This document shows, piece by piece, positions 14,001 to 22,469 of a stretch of DNA of 38,954 bases. Source of the stretch: a virus; the IMG/VR virus record IMGVR_UViG_3300047995_000022, positions 1-38,954 of that record; one strand, written 5' to 3'. Position numbers and translations under genes: made by a program. The notes under the pieces were generated by a model that saw only the letters and a program-made list of their open reading frames with translations, was not told the origin of the DNA and searched no databases. Position 1 is the first letter of the stretch. Each line of letters begins with the position of its first letter.

Positions 14001-15444
14001 CCTCCAGAAAAAGAACGAAGTATATAACGTCATCACAGCGGAACCTCACGTTCATAGAGAGCTCTCCGAGTACTTTACTTTTGAGGTTCCCGAAGCAAAA
14101 TTTATGCCTCTATACAGGAAGAAAGTATGGGACGGAAAGATCCGTCTATACTCTCCTGGCAATGGAGAAATATATGGCGGACTAACTGAACACCTGTTGC
14201 ATTGGTGTAAAACAATGCGATACACCATCTCGTACGAAGATAATAAGTTCTTCGGTATGCCTGACGAGATGAACCAAGAGGTTAGTCTGTCTGGTGTTCG
14301 TACTTTTATGCAAGGCATTACTAAACTCGAACCTAGGATCTATCAGATCGAAGGTGTATACCAAGCTCTGAAATATAATCGTAAACTGCTGCTGTCCCCG
14401 ACTGCCAGTGGTAAGTCTTTGATGGTCTATGGCATTGCCAGATACCACGTCGCTATGAAGCGCAAGGTCTTGCTGATTGTTCCTACCACAAGCTTGGTAG
14501 AACAGATGTACAAGGACTTTGAAGATTACGGTTGGAATGCTAGCAAGCATTGTCACAAGATTTACGCGGGTCAGGATAAGTATAAGGAGTCTAACGTAGT
14601 AATCACAACTTGGCAATCTATTTACAAAGAACCACGTAAATGGTTTGAAAAGTTTGACTGTGTGATTGGTGACGAAGCTCACTTGTTTAAGTCAAAGTCT
14701 CTCACAAAGATTATGACTAAATGTCATAATGTAAAATATAGGATTGGTTTTACAGGTACACTTGACGGTATTCAAACACACCAGTGGATCCTAGAAGGAT
14801 TGTTTGGACCGTGCGAGCAACTAGTCAAAACTAAGGAGTTAATGGAAGGTGGGTATCTTACTCCGCTTAAAGTAAAATGTCTATTGCTTAAGCACGAGTG
14901 GAGTATATTTGATACGTACCACGATGAGATTGATTATTTGATTACACATCCCAAACGTAATAAGCTTATTAAAAATCTGTGCTTGGATGCATCAGGCAAT
15001 AGTCTTGTGCTATTCAACTACGTAGAACGTCACGGAGAACCTTTATACGAGTTGATAAATAATAGTACGGATAGGAAAGTGTTCTTTGTCCACGGGGGTG
15101 TTGATGTAGAAGACCGAGAAGAAGTTCGTAGGATTACGGAAACGGAACGCGATGCAATTATCATTGCGTCTTACGGAACATTCTCAACTGGCATCAACAT
15201 AAAGAAGCTACACAATATTATTTTTGCTTCACCGTCCAAGTCGCGTATTCGCAACTTACAATCCATTGGACGAGTGCTGAGAAAATCAAAAGACAAACAC
15301 GTTGCCACTCTATATGATATCGCTGATGATATCTCTCGGGGGGAGTGGAAGAATTTTACTTATAAACATTTTGAAGAACGTGTCAAAATCTATATGGAAG
15401 AAAAATTCGATTACGAAGTAATCAAAGTACGTTCTAAATTTTAG
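13987..15444 (+). CDS. uvsW: UvsW recombination helicase
   Basis: GTG 13987 is chosen because it starts the conserved ADINLQKKNEVYNVI; upstream codons are uvsY in another frame. The 485 residues show an N-terminal substrate-binding domain (1-110), motif I SPTASGKS (137-144), VPTTSLVEQ, the DEAH box (229-232), GFTGTLDG and motif VI QSIGRVLRKS of an SF2 helicase. UvsW remodels branched DNA, unwinds R-loops and helps switch from origin to recombination-dependent replication. Together with uvsY it forms the recombination unit under the gp3 late promoter. Confidence 0.93.
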   Translation: MADINLQKKNEVYNVITAEPHVHRELSEYFTFEVPEAKFMPLYRKKVWDGKIRLYSPGNGEIYGGLTEHLLHWCKTMRYTISYEDNKFFGMPDEMNQEVSLSGVRTFMQGITKLEPRIYQIEGVYQALKYNRKLLLSPTASGKSLMVYGIARYHVAMKRKVLLIVPTTSLVEQMYKDFEDYGWNASKHCHKIYAGQDKYKESNVVITTWQSIYKEPRKWFEKFDCVIGDEAHLFKSKSLTKIMTKCHNVKYRIGFTGTLDGIQTHQWILEGLFGPCEQLVKTKELMEGGYLTPLKVKCLLLKHEWSIFDTYHDEIDYLITHPKRNKLIKNLCLDASGNSLVLFNYVERHGEPLYELINNSTDRKVFFVHGGVDVEDREEVRRITETERDAIIIASYGTFSTGINIKKLHNIIFASPSKSRIRNLQSIGRVLRKSKDKHVATLYDIADDISRGEWKNFTYKHFEERVKIYMEEKFDYEVIKVRSKF

Positions 15445-15447
15445 CCT

Positions 15448-15855
15448 ATGTTAGATCCATTAGAAGAACCTTTTATCGGAATACTTAAATTGACTACTGG
15501 TGAGGAGCTCATTTCTTGGGTTGCTTGGTCAGAAGAAGATAATGTTTTGATGCTCCAAAATCCTATGATGGTTGTGGAAGCAAGCAGCAAAGACGAAAGT
15601 CATATGATCAAAGGATTCAAGTTGGATCTCTGGATGAAATCTGCTATGGAACAAGATGAGTTTTTTCTGCTAACTACTGATAGAATAATTACGATGACCG
15701 AAGCGAACGAGTCGATCGGGAAATTCTATGAGAACAATATCTCTATGGTATTCCGCAACTCTATGTCGAATAGGATCAAACCAACAGCTGATATGGGTCA
15801 CATAGGTACGATCAATGAATACAGATTCAAATTTGAAAAACTCTATAGAAGCTAA
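15448..15855 (+). CDS. Sm-like cyanophage protein (135 aa)
   Basis: The front half reads as a five-strand Sm-like barrel: GILKLTTGEELISWVAW, NVLMLQNPMMVVEAS, then MIKGFKLDLWM and FFLLTTDRIITMTEAN. The order (K..SGE..I, a gap, L..P..V, then a strand ending in EAN) is shared with the two proteins at 30407 and 30672. An Sm-like protein of putative cyanophage origin has been described structurally, to my recollection. Sm/Hfq folds form rings that bind RNA, so a role in phage or host RNA handling is plausible but inferred. It follows uvsW by three bases. Confidence 0.55.
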   Translation: MLDPLEEPFIGILKLTTGEELISWVAWSEEDNVLMLQNPMMVVEASSKDESHMIKGFKLDLWMKSAMEQDEFFLLTTDRIITMTEANESIGKFYENNISMVFRNSMSNRIKPTADMGHIGTINEYRFKFEKLYRS

Positions 15856-15980
15856 CCCTTTAGAAGCTCTGGTGTTTCTCAACAGCGACACTGTTATTAT
15901 ACAGATATCTTAGAGGGCTGTCAAGCTTACCCCTAGATCCACCATTATATGCTATAATAAACACATCGAATTATCGACAA
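15856..15980. other. Intergenic region before gp55
   Basis: 125 bases without a credible gene. I see no strong hairpin and no tRNA fold. It ends with the extended -10 promoter at 15950-15958. Confidence 0.5.
15950..15958 (+). promoter_or_regulatory. Extended -10 promoter (TGCTATAAT) for gp55
   Basis: Perfect TATAAT (15953-15958) with TG one base upstream, the extended -10 form that does not need a -35, and none is visible 16-18 bases upstream. It lies 22 bases before the gp55 ATG. An early or middle host-sigma promoter is expected for the gene of the late sigma factor. Confidence 0.65.
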
Positions 15981-16472
15981 ATGGCAAAAGCTAAAACAGA
16001 GTATTACGTTAATAACAAAGAATTCCTTGCCGCGATCGTTGAATTTCGTGACAAGGTTGCTTATGCCAAGATGAATGATCTTACTCGTCCTCTTCTTCCA
16101 CGGTACATTGCCGAGTGTTTTCTCAAGATTGCCACTCACCTAAGTTATAAACCTAACTTCGTCAACTATATGTTTCGCGAAGATATGGTTTGCGATGGTA
16201 TCGAGAACTGCTTGCAGTACGTCGATAATTTCGATCCAGAGAAGTCTAAGAATCCGTTCGCTTACTTCACCCAGATCATTTACTACGCCTTCTTGCGTCG
16301 TATTCAGAAGGAGAAAAAGCAGCTCGAGATTCGCACTAAGCTCATTGAGCGGTGTGGGTATGCCGAGGTGTTGCATTCTGATCGGTTTGATGGTAGTATG
16401 TCAGGGATGAACGAATCGGATTCGGGACTCAATTCCATTAAAGAAAACATTGAGATTAGAATGTCGCGATGA
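15981..16472 (+). CDS. 55: Late-transcription sigma factor (gp55)
   Basis: The 163-residue protein matches gp55: LTRPLLPRYIAECFLKIATHLSYKPNFVNY then MVCDGIENCLQYVDNFDPEKSKNPFAYFTQIIYYAFLRRIQKEKKQ (read in parts). The second part is a sigma region-2-like helix set that recognises the -10-like late box. It joins host RNA polymerase with the gp45 clamp to start transcription at TATAAATA-type promoters such as those at 4430, 9803 and 37095. No sigma region 4 is present, as in T4. It overlaps gp47 by four bases (ATGA). Confidence 0.94.
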   Translation: MAKAKTEYYVNNKEFLAAIVEFRDKVAYAKMNDLTRPLLPRYIAECFLKIATHLSYKPNFVNYMFREDMVCDGIENCLQYVDNFDPEKSKNPFAYFTQIIYYAFLRRIQKEKKQLEIRTKLIERCGYAEVLHSDRFDGSMSGMNESDSGLNSIKENIEIRMSR

Positions 16473-17515
16473 AGGTTGCTGTAATTACCGACCAACACTT
16501 TGGTTCTCATAAAGGTAGTTACATCTACCGAGAGTATTATCAACGCTTCTATGAGAACGTGTTCTTCCCTTATTTGAAGAAGAACAAAATCACAACCGTT
16601 CTTGATCTCGGTGATACTTTTGACAACCGCAAGAGTATCGACTTTGTTTCTCTTGAATGGGCAAAGGAGACTTACTATAATGTTCTCCGCGATATGGGCG
16701 TCACTGTCCATACCGTTGTTGGCAATCACACTGCATACTATAAGAACACCAACAAAGTCAATTCGATGGAGCTGTTGCTCAACGAGTATGACAATGTGAT
16801 TGTATACAAAGAACCCACTGACGTTGAGATCGGTGGAACAAGTATTCTTTTTGTTCCTTGGATTTGCTCTGACAATTATGACCTGTCCCTTACGAAAGTT
16901 CGTGATTCCTCCTCAAGAGTTGCAATGGGGCATCTCGAGCTCAACGGGTATCTTGCTCGCCCTGGTTTCCGCTATGACAGTGGAATGGACGCTAACCTCT
17001 TTTCTAACTTTGATGTTGTACTGAGCGGACACTTCCACCATAAGAACTCTAAGGGTAACATTACCTATCTTGGTAACCCGTATCAGATGTATTGGAATGA
17101 CTACGGTGACACTCGTGGTTTCCACACCTTTGATACAGAAACATTAAAAATACGTATGGTGAAAAACCCGTACGAAATGTTTGCTAAAATTTATTGGAAT
17201 GATTCTGCAGATTGTCCTGCTCAACTCGATCCCAATGACTATGCCAGCAAATACGTAAAAGTTATTGTCGAGCAAAAAACTAACTACTCAGACTTTGAGC
17301 TAATGCTTAATACTTTGTATGATGCAGGTGCTCACGATGTTAAGGTTGTGGAAAAAGTCGGAGTGTTTGATGACCCTGAAGCTGATGCTTTAGATGTCAA
17401 AGATACTCTGACATTGCTTGACGAATACTTAGATGAAGTGACTGTCGATGTAGACAAAACCGCACTTAAGAATTTAATGAAATCACTATATATTGAAAGT
17501 TGTGAAGTAGCATAG
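16469..17515 (+). CDS. 47: Recombination nuclease subunit gp47 (Mre11/SbcD type)
   Basis: The 348-residue protein has the calcineurin-like phosphoesterase motifs in order: VITDQHFG (5-12), LDLGDTFDNRK (about 46-56), VVGNHTAY and the later VVLSGHFHHKN. Together these bind the two metal ions. With gp46 it forms the Mre11/Rad50-like complex that resects double-strand ends for recombination and for host DNA breakdown. The gp46 gene lies just downstream but is separated by an inserted DUF3110 gene. The TAG stop overlaps a GTG start. Confidence 0.95.
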   Translation: MKVAVITDQHFGSHKGSYIYREYYQRFYENVFFPYLKKNKITTVLDLGDTFDNRKSIDFVSLEWAKETYYNVLRDMGVTVHTVVGNHTAYYKNTNKVNSMELLLNEYDNVIVYKEPTDVEIGGTSILFVPWICSDNYDLSLTKVRDSSSRVAMGHLELNGYLARPGFRYDSGMDANLFSNFDVVLSGHFHHKNSKGNITYLGNPYQMYWNDYGDTRGFHTFDTETLKIRMVKNPYEMFAKIYWNDSADCPAQLDPNDYASKYVKVIVEQKTNYSDFELMLNTLYDAGAHDVKVVEKVGVFDDPEADALDVKDTLTLLDEYLDEVTVDVDKTALKNLMKSLYIESCEVA

Positions 17516-17823
17516 TGTTTATCATCACTTTAGACGGTCACCAAGGAGAGGGCGCTTACGCTGTGCACGATGAGCACGGTGAAAACGTCCTCTATTTGTT
17601 TGTTGACAAAGATGATGCAATGCGGTATGCTGGATTATTGGAAGCAGAAGACTTCCCACCAATCGTAGTTACCAAGGTCGCAGACAAGGAAGTGATTTCC
17701 ACTTGCGAAAAGGTTAACTGCAAATATAGTATTATTACTCCAGACGTTCTCGTTATTCCCCCACTCGATAAAGATGATCCTGTTCCAGAAGATTCGATGG
17801 AAGAACCTCCTAAGCACGGGTGA
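17515..17823 (+). CDS. DUF3110-family protein between gp47 and gp46
   Basis: GTG 17515 overlaps the gp47 stop. The pattern GEGAYAVHDEHGENVLYLFVDKDDAMRYAGLLEAEDFPPIVVTKV is that of DUF3110 (read in parts: EG-Y-V...N-VL-LF-D-DDA-RYA-LLEA-DFP), a small family known chiefly from cyanobacteria. Its function is not established. The last 50 bases, coding the acidic Pro-rich tail, are overprinted by the start of gp46. A host-derived gene lodged between the two subunits of one nuclease complex suggests linked expression, perhaps a physical partner. Confidence 0.75.
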   Translation: MFIITLDGHQGEGAYAVHDEHGENVLYLFVDKDDAMRYAGLLEAEDFPPIVVTKVADKEVISTCEKVNCKYSIITPDVLVIPPLDKDDPVPEDSMEEPPKHG

Positions 17824-19516
17824 TACGTTTACCGAAGTGCAGATTACTGGAGCTGCAACAAACTTAATTATTGGCACTAATGGTGCTGGCAAATCAACTA
17901 TCTTAGATGCGTTTACCTTTGGACTATTTGGTAAACCATTTCGTAAAGTTAACAAACCTCAACTAGTCAACAGTGTCAATGAGAAAGGCACTCTAGTTGA
18001 GATTGAATTTAGTATTGGACGTAAAGAATATAAAATAATTCGTGGCATCAAACCAAACATATTTGAGATCTATGTGGATGGTCGGATGCTTGATCAAAAC
18101 AGCAATGCTGTAGATCAGCAAAAGAATCTAGAGCAGAACGTTCTTAAGCTAAACTACAAATCTTTCACACAGATTGTGGTTTTGGGTAGCAGTACATTCG
18201 TACCTTTTATGCGTTTGCCTCTTCCAGCTCGTAGAGAGATCATTGAAGATCTCCTAGATATTAATGTATTCTCCTCAATGAATGAAGTTCTCAAGGTTCG
18301 CCTCAAGCAAATCAGAGACGCTGTGCAAACGCACAATTTAAACGCACAAAGTGTTAAAGAGAAGATTGAACTTCAAAAAGGTTTTATCCAACAACTGGAG
18401 GAAAAGAAGACTAAAGATATCGAACAGAAGAAAGATCAACTTCGTGACATTATCAAGAGTCAAGACTCTTGTAAAGAAAAGATTACTGACGCTACTAAAA
18501 TGATTGAGGAGATCACTCAACAGATTGATTCTCTCAACAACCCCCAGAAGCGTAGAGCAGATCTCGAATCGTTATCAATGAAGTTACAGCGAAGGGTAAG
18601 TAAGCTTTCAGGTGATAAGAGATTCTATCTCGATACTGAACACTGCCCTACCTGCAAGCAACCAATCAGTGAGGATTTTAAATTTGAACAGATTGAACAA
18701 CTTGACGGTAAGATCGGAGAAATCGAAGTCGCGTTTGCTGACATCGATCAACGCCTTACTGAAATTATTTCACCATTAGAACAACTAACGGAGTATACAA
18801 ATGCTATCAGGGACTGCACTCAGATCACGTACAAACAACAGGGGGTGATATCTACTCTTGATGGTCAGCGTAAAGGACTTCAAAGAGAGATCAAAGGTCT
18901 GGTATCTGATGAGTCTTCTGTCAAAGAAGAAGCTAAGAAACTTTTACAGATGAATGAATCTCTCAAACAAGTCACTGGCGATCTTATAGAATCGAAGAAA
19001 CAGATGGACCTGCATTCAACAGCAGGTCTGCTGCTAAAAGATTCAGGGATCAAAACGAGGATCATCAAGAAGTATCTTCCCGTAATGAACAAGCTGATCA
19101 ATAAGTATTTGAATCAGTTGCAATTCTTCTGCAATTTTACTTTAGATGAAGAATTTAAAGAAGTCCTGAAGTCACGTTACATCGACGAATTTAGTTATGA
19201 AAATTTCTCGGAAGGAGAGAAAGCTCGTATTGACATCAGTCTTCTGCTTACTTGGCGTTCTGTTGCTAAGCTCAAGAATTCTGTGGATACTAATCTATTG
19301 ATTCTTGACGAGATCTTTGACGGGTCTCTTGACACAGTTGGGTCTGATGAGTTATCCTTTATCCTAAGGTCGTTCAACGAAAACGCAAACGTCTTTGTCA
19401 TTTCTCATAGAGATAACCTTACCGATAAATTCGATAGGGTTCTGCAATTTACAAAACCTCAAAACTTCTCTAAGTTAGAAGTTCAAGAATCACCCCATAG
19501 TATCGCAGTAGTTTAA
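17774..19516 (+). CDS. 46: Recombination nuclease subunit gp46 (Rad50/SbcC type)
   Basis: The 580-residue SMC-like ATPase has Walker A IIGTNGAGKST at 32-42, a coiled-coil arm (about 180-280) and a zinc-hook CPTC at 291-294. A return coil (about 310-430), the ABC signature FSEGEKARIDIS and Walker B LLILDEIFDGSLD complete it. It pairs with gp47 to process DNA ends. The start ATG 17774 (MILFQKIRWKNLLSTGDTF) is required for the conserved first strand, so the 50-base overlap with the preceding gene is real. Confidence 0.95.
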   Translation: MILFQKIRWKNLLSTGDTFTEVQITGAATNLIIGTNGAGKSTILDAFTFGLFGKPFRKVNKPQLVNSVNEKGTLVEIEFSIGRKEYKIIRGIKPNIFEIYVDGRMLDQNSNAVDQQKNLEQNVLKLNYKSFTQIVVLGSSTFVPFMRLPLPARREIIEDLLDINVFSSMNEVLKVRLKQIRDAVQTHNLNAQSVKEKIELQKGFIQQLEEKKTKDIEQKKDQLRDIIKSQDSCKEKITDATKMIEEITQQIDSLNNPQKRRADLESLSMKLQRRVSKLSGDKRFYLDTEHCPTCKQPISEDFKFEQIEQLDGKIGEIEVAFADIDQRLTEIISPLEQLTEYTNAIRDCTQITYKQQGVISTLDGQRKGLQREIKGLVSDESSVKEEAKKLLQMNESLKQVTGDLIESKKQMDLHSTAGLLLKDSGIKTRIIKKYLPVMNKLINKYLNQLQFFCNFTLDEEFKEVLKSRYIDEFSYENFSEGEKARIDISLLLTWRSVAKLKNSVDTNLLILDEIFDGSLDTVGSDELSFILRSFNENANVFVISHRDNLTDKFDRVLQFTKPQNFSKLEVQESPHSIAVV

Positions 19517-19517
19517 A

Positions 19518-19700
19518 ATGGTTTCCGAACAAGTACAAGATTCTCTCAAAGAAGCTCAAAAGCATTTACGTGAAGCGTTGGCATTTGCTGCTAGAGCAGA
19601 GAGTCCTTTCATCATTAAAAGCATTGGAGAGATGATCTTTAATGTTGAGCATATCCAAGAGATTGAATCTCTTCTTCAACATATGAACGAAGAAGAATAA
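19518..19700 (+). CDS. Small helical protein (60 aa)
   Basis: Starts one base after the gp46 stop and ends one base before the next ATG. The product is nearly all helix: QDSLKEAQKHLREALAFAAR, a short break at SPF, then SIGEMIFNVEHIQEIESLL. This predicts a helical hairpin. It is acidic with no Cys or Trp. I recognise no family. Tight spacing to gp46 points to joint translation. Confidence 0.65.
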   Translation: MVSEQVQDSLKEAQKHLREALAFAARAESPFIIKSIGEMIFNVEHIQEIESLLQHMNEEE

Positions 19701-19701
19701 T

Positions 19702-20289
19702 ATGCTTGACTACTTTCCTATATTTGCCACTCCTATTTTTAAAGGGCATATTGATATCCCTGATGGTTCACTGCCTTACTGGTTGACTCAATCCGATCTT
19801 TCTTCAGGAAGAAAAAAATCTAATAGGGGTGGGTGGCAATCTAAAGACTGTCGTAACGATCCTTATTTGAATCCTCTAAAAACTTATTTGGCAAATGCAG
19901 TTTCTGCATTTAAATTACAGTCTGCTTGGGTAAACATTAATCGTAAAGGAGATGAGAACGTTCCTCACTGCCATCCTGGAGCTGATCTGTCGTTTGTTTG
20001 GTATCTGACAGATTCCACAGGATTGAAACTACAAAATCCAAACGTCTTTGATCAGTTTAGAATTCTAAGAGAGTTTGAACATAAGGAAGGACACTTCTAC
20101 GAATCTATTAACTTTAGTTTTGCAGCTGGTGATATCATAATTTTTCCTTCTGCCATTGTTCATTCTGTCATAGAGCACACAGAAGACGAACCGCGAGTTT
20201 CTGTATCTGGAAACCTGGAATGGAAACCACCAGTCACTGCTGAAACTGAGGCACTGACACTTTCACAACTGGCACCCCTGATCTCCTAA
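19702..20289 (+). CDS. Putative 2-oxoglutarate/Fe(II)-dependent oxygenase
   Basis: The 195-residue protein has the double-stranded beta-helix pattern of the small phage oxygenase family: SAWVNINRKGDENVPHCHPG (about 74-93) with H89/H91 and D95 as metal-ligand candidates, GDIIIFPSAIVHSV with H154, and R165 in RVSVSGNLEW to bind 2-oxoglutarate. Proteins of this type hydroxylate proteins, nucleobases or small molecules; cyanophages carry several and their substrates are mostly unknown. It ends inside the left arm of a terminator. Confidence 0.75.
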   Translation: MLDYFPIFATPIFKGHIDIPDGSLPYWLTQSDLSSGRKKSNRGGWQSKDCRNDPYLNPLKTYLANAVSAFKLQSAWVNINRKGDENVPHCHPGADLSFVWYLTDSTGLKLQNPNVFDQFRILREFEHKEGHFYESINFSFAAGDIIIFPSAIVHSVIEHTEDEPRVSVSGNLEWKPPVTAETEALTLSQLAPLIS

Positions 20290-20306
20290 TACGGGACAGG
20301 GGTTTT
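20274..20306 (+). terminator. Terminator after the oxygenase-like gene
   Basis: ACCCCTG (20274-20280) pairs with CAGGGGT (20297-20303), enclosing TCTCC/GGGA that extends the stem. The left arm lies in the last codons of the gene. The T run (20303-20306) is the first T of the TATAAT box that follows. Confidence 0.6.
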
Positions 20307-20311
20307 ATAAT
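20306..20311 (+). promoter_or_regulatory. -10 box (TATAAT) fused to the terminator U-tract
   Basis: Consensus TATAAT whose first T is the last of the terminator run. No good -35. AGGAG (20323-20327) and ATG 20333 follow at the distance expected for a short leader. Confidence 0.5.
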
Positions 20312-20332
20312 GTCTGCATACACAGGAGAGCA

Positions 20333-22399
20333 ATGAACCAAGAGATCAAAGGCAACCTTGCTAAACTGCTTGCTACAGAAAATTTGCTGGTTCAACACAA
20401 GGCAGTTAAGACTGCTTCCTTTGATGTGCACAGTCGTATGCTGACTCTTCCTATTTGGAAAGGTCTCTCGTCTCGCGTCTATGATCTTCTAGTGGGTCAC
20501 GAAGTTGGTCACGCTCTGTTTACTCCTGATCGTGATATGACTGACTGTGGAGCTCCTAAGGATTATGTCAACGTGACTGAGGATGCTCGTGTTGAGAAAC
20601 TAATGAAGCGTAAGTACTTGGGTCTCCGTAAAGATTTCTTTGAAGGTTACCGTCAGCTCCAAGCGATGGATTTCTTTGGCATTGACAATGAAGATGTCAA
20701 CGCAATGTCTCTTGCTGATCGTGTCAATCTTCACTTCAAGATCGGTCACTTCATCGACATCAAATTTTCTGTTGAGGAGCAGCACATTGTTTCTTTGGTA
20801 GATCAGGCAGAAACGTTTGATGAAGCTGTTGAAGCAGCACGTTTGATGGCAGCACTCCATAGTAATGATGAGCAGAGCGTGGAGATACCTTTGAATGGCA
20901 CTCAGGAAGGGTCTAACAGTGGTTCTTCCAGTCCTATAGAGCAGCAAGCAGATGAGGGTGATACAGACGATTCTGGAGACGATGGGGAAGATGTAAATGA
21001 AGAAAGCGATTCTTCGGTTGGTGGTAGCGGTTGGCACGACTCTGTGACTACTGCTGAGCATTTCTCTGATGCTCTGGAGAATCGTGCTAGCACTAATCAT
21101 TACGATGAGAATACAGTCATCGAGATTCCTGGTATGAAAGTCGAAGACTTAGTAGTAAGCAATTCTGATTTTCTTAAAGTATGTGAGGAGCACTATTCTC
21201 ATACGGATACTTCTATTGCTGACTCTGAGTTTGCTATGTACCGTAAGTCTGCTGCACGTGAGGTTAATTATCTTGTCAAAGAGTTTGAGTGTAAGAAGTC
21301 TGCAGCTGCATATGCTCGGACTACAGTGTCTAAGACAGGTGTCCTTGACACTGCCAAGTTGCATACGTACAAATATAATGATGATATCTTCAGAAAGATC
21401 AACGTAATTCCTGATGGAAAGAATCACGGTTTAATTGCTTTAATTGATTGGTCTGGTTCTATTGCTGATGTCTCTTTTAATATGATCAAGCAGCTTGCAA
21501 ACATTGCTTGGTTCTGTAAGAAAGTTCAGATTCCTTTTAACGCATATCTGTTTACCACAGAATGGCCACGTGAGCATACCAATTTTCGTGCTACTCCTAA
21601 TACATATTGTTTTAATAGCAACTTCAGTTTGATCAACGTGATCACTACTGATGTTTCTGCAAGAGAGTTTGAAAACCAGCTGAAATATTTGTTTCGTCTT
21701 AGTGCTTTCTTTTCTAGTTATGGAAATGTACCTGTCTTCTATGCTGCTAACGCTTTAGGTTATCCAATTGGATGTCAACTTGGTGGCACTCCTCTTTCTG
21801 ATGCTATCAACTCCTTGCACACTGTGATGCCTTACTTCCGCAAGAAGTACAAGGTTGAAAAATTAAATGTCATTGTTTTATCTGATGGTGAAGCTGGTGC
21901 TGGTGGTTTTGCAGGAGATATTCAATCTTATGATGACCCTGAGAGCTACCTTGTTCGACAGGTTGAAGGTCGTGCACAACTTCGCAATCGCAACTGTGGT
22001 GTGATTCACCCAGTCTTTGACCAAGGTTATCTTGGTAATATGAAAATCTATATTGATAATGTAAAAATTAGTTTTCCTGAATCAAACATTGTTTGTTTCC
22101 GAATGATTGATAATCGTGATGTTGGTGCTTGGGTTCGTACTGCTTCTTGGATGCTTGGGATTGAAGACACCGATAAATTCCGTAGTCGTCTTCGTAAGGA
22201 ACGTACTATGGTTGTGGGTAAAGGTCTTGGTTATGATGCCTTCTATTTGATTACTACAAAGTCACTGTCACTTGACACTGATTTTGAAGTTGATAATAAT
22301 GCTAGTAAAGCTCAAATCAAATCTGCTTTCAAGAAATCTCTTGGAAACAAGTCTGTCAACAAAAAAATCTTGTCTTCTTTCGCTGCTATGGTCAGCTGA
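20333..22399 (+). CDS. CobT-like protein: HExxH metallopeptidase-type domain plus VWA domain
   Basis: The 688-residue protein has an N-terminal zinc-peptidase-like part with HEVGH at 56-60 and NVTEDARVEK at 80-89 (E83 a likely third zinc ligand). A long acidic low-complexity linker follows (about 181-235, with DEGDTDDSGDDGED). The C-terminal von Willebrand A domain has the MIDAS motif DWSGS at 372-376 and a later LSDGEAG. This is the layout of CobT-type partners of MoxR AAA+ ATPases, and such an ATPase is the next gene. Such pairs insert metals (cobalt or magnesium chelatases) or remodel protein complexes. Start follows AGGAG. Domain calls are firm; the substrate is unknown. Confidence 0.75.
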   Translation: MNQEIKGNLAKLLATENLLVQHKAVKTASFDVHSRMLTLPIWKGLSSRVYDLLVGHEVGHALFTPDRDMTDCGAPKDYVNVTEDARVEKLMKRKYLGLRKDFFEGYRQLQAMDFFGIDNEDVNAMSLADRVNLHFKIGHFIDIKFSVEEQHIVSLVDQAETFDEAVEAARLMAALHSNDEQSVEIPLNGTQEGSNSGSSSPIEQQADEGDTDDSGDDGEDVNEESDSSVGGSGWHDSVTTAEHFSDALENRASTNHYDENTVIEIPGMKVEDLVVSNSDFLKVCEEHYSHTDTSIADSEFAMYRKSAAREVNYLVKEFECKKSAAAYARTTVSKTGVLDTAKLHTYKYNDDIFRKINVIPDGKNHGLIALIDWSGSIADVSFNMIKQLANIAWFCKKVQIPFNAYLFTTEWPREHTNFRATPNTYCFNSNFSLINVITTDVSAREFENQLKYLFRLSAFFSSYGNVPVFYAANALGYPIGCQLGGTPLSDAINSLHTVMPYFRKKYKVEKLNVIVLSDGEAGAGGFAGDIQSYDDPESYLVRQVEGRAQLRNRNCGVIHPVFDQGYLGNMKIYIDNVKISFPESNIVCFRMIDNRDVGAWVRTASWMLGIEDTDKFRSRLRKERTMVVGKGLGYDAFYLITTKSLSLDTDFEVDNNASKAQIKSAFKKSLGNKSVNKKILSSFAAMVS

Positions 22400-22412
22400 T
22401 TAACTGTCCATT

Positions 22413-22432
22413 TGCCCCTGGTCACGGGGGCA
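22413..22432 (+). terminator. GC-rich hairpin between the CobT-like and CobS-like genes
   Basis: TGCCCCT (22413-22419) pairs with GGGGGCA (22426-22432) with one G-U pair and a six-base loop. The downstream tract is TCTTCCTCT, a poor U-run, so it may be a weak terminator or attenuator. Confidence 0.5.
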
Positions 22433-22440
22433 TCTTCCTC

Positions 22441-22446
22441 TATAAT
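22441..22446 (+). promoter_or_regulatory. -10 box (TATAAT) for the CobS-like gene
   Basis: Consensus TATAAT 23 bases before ATG 22470; TGGTCA (22419-22424) at 16 bases is a 4-of-6 -35 candidate lying in the hairpin loop region. Confidence 0.5.
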
Positions 22447-22469
22447 AACTACATCAACACAGAAAACCA

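Noticed and set aside
15856-15980. tRNA or small RNA gene in the gap before gp55
   Set aside because: No cloverleaf, no T-loop sequence and no clean terminator were found.
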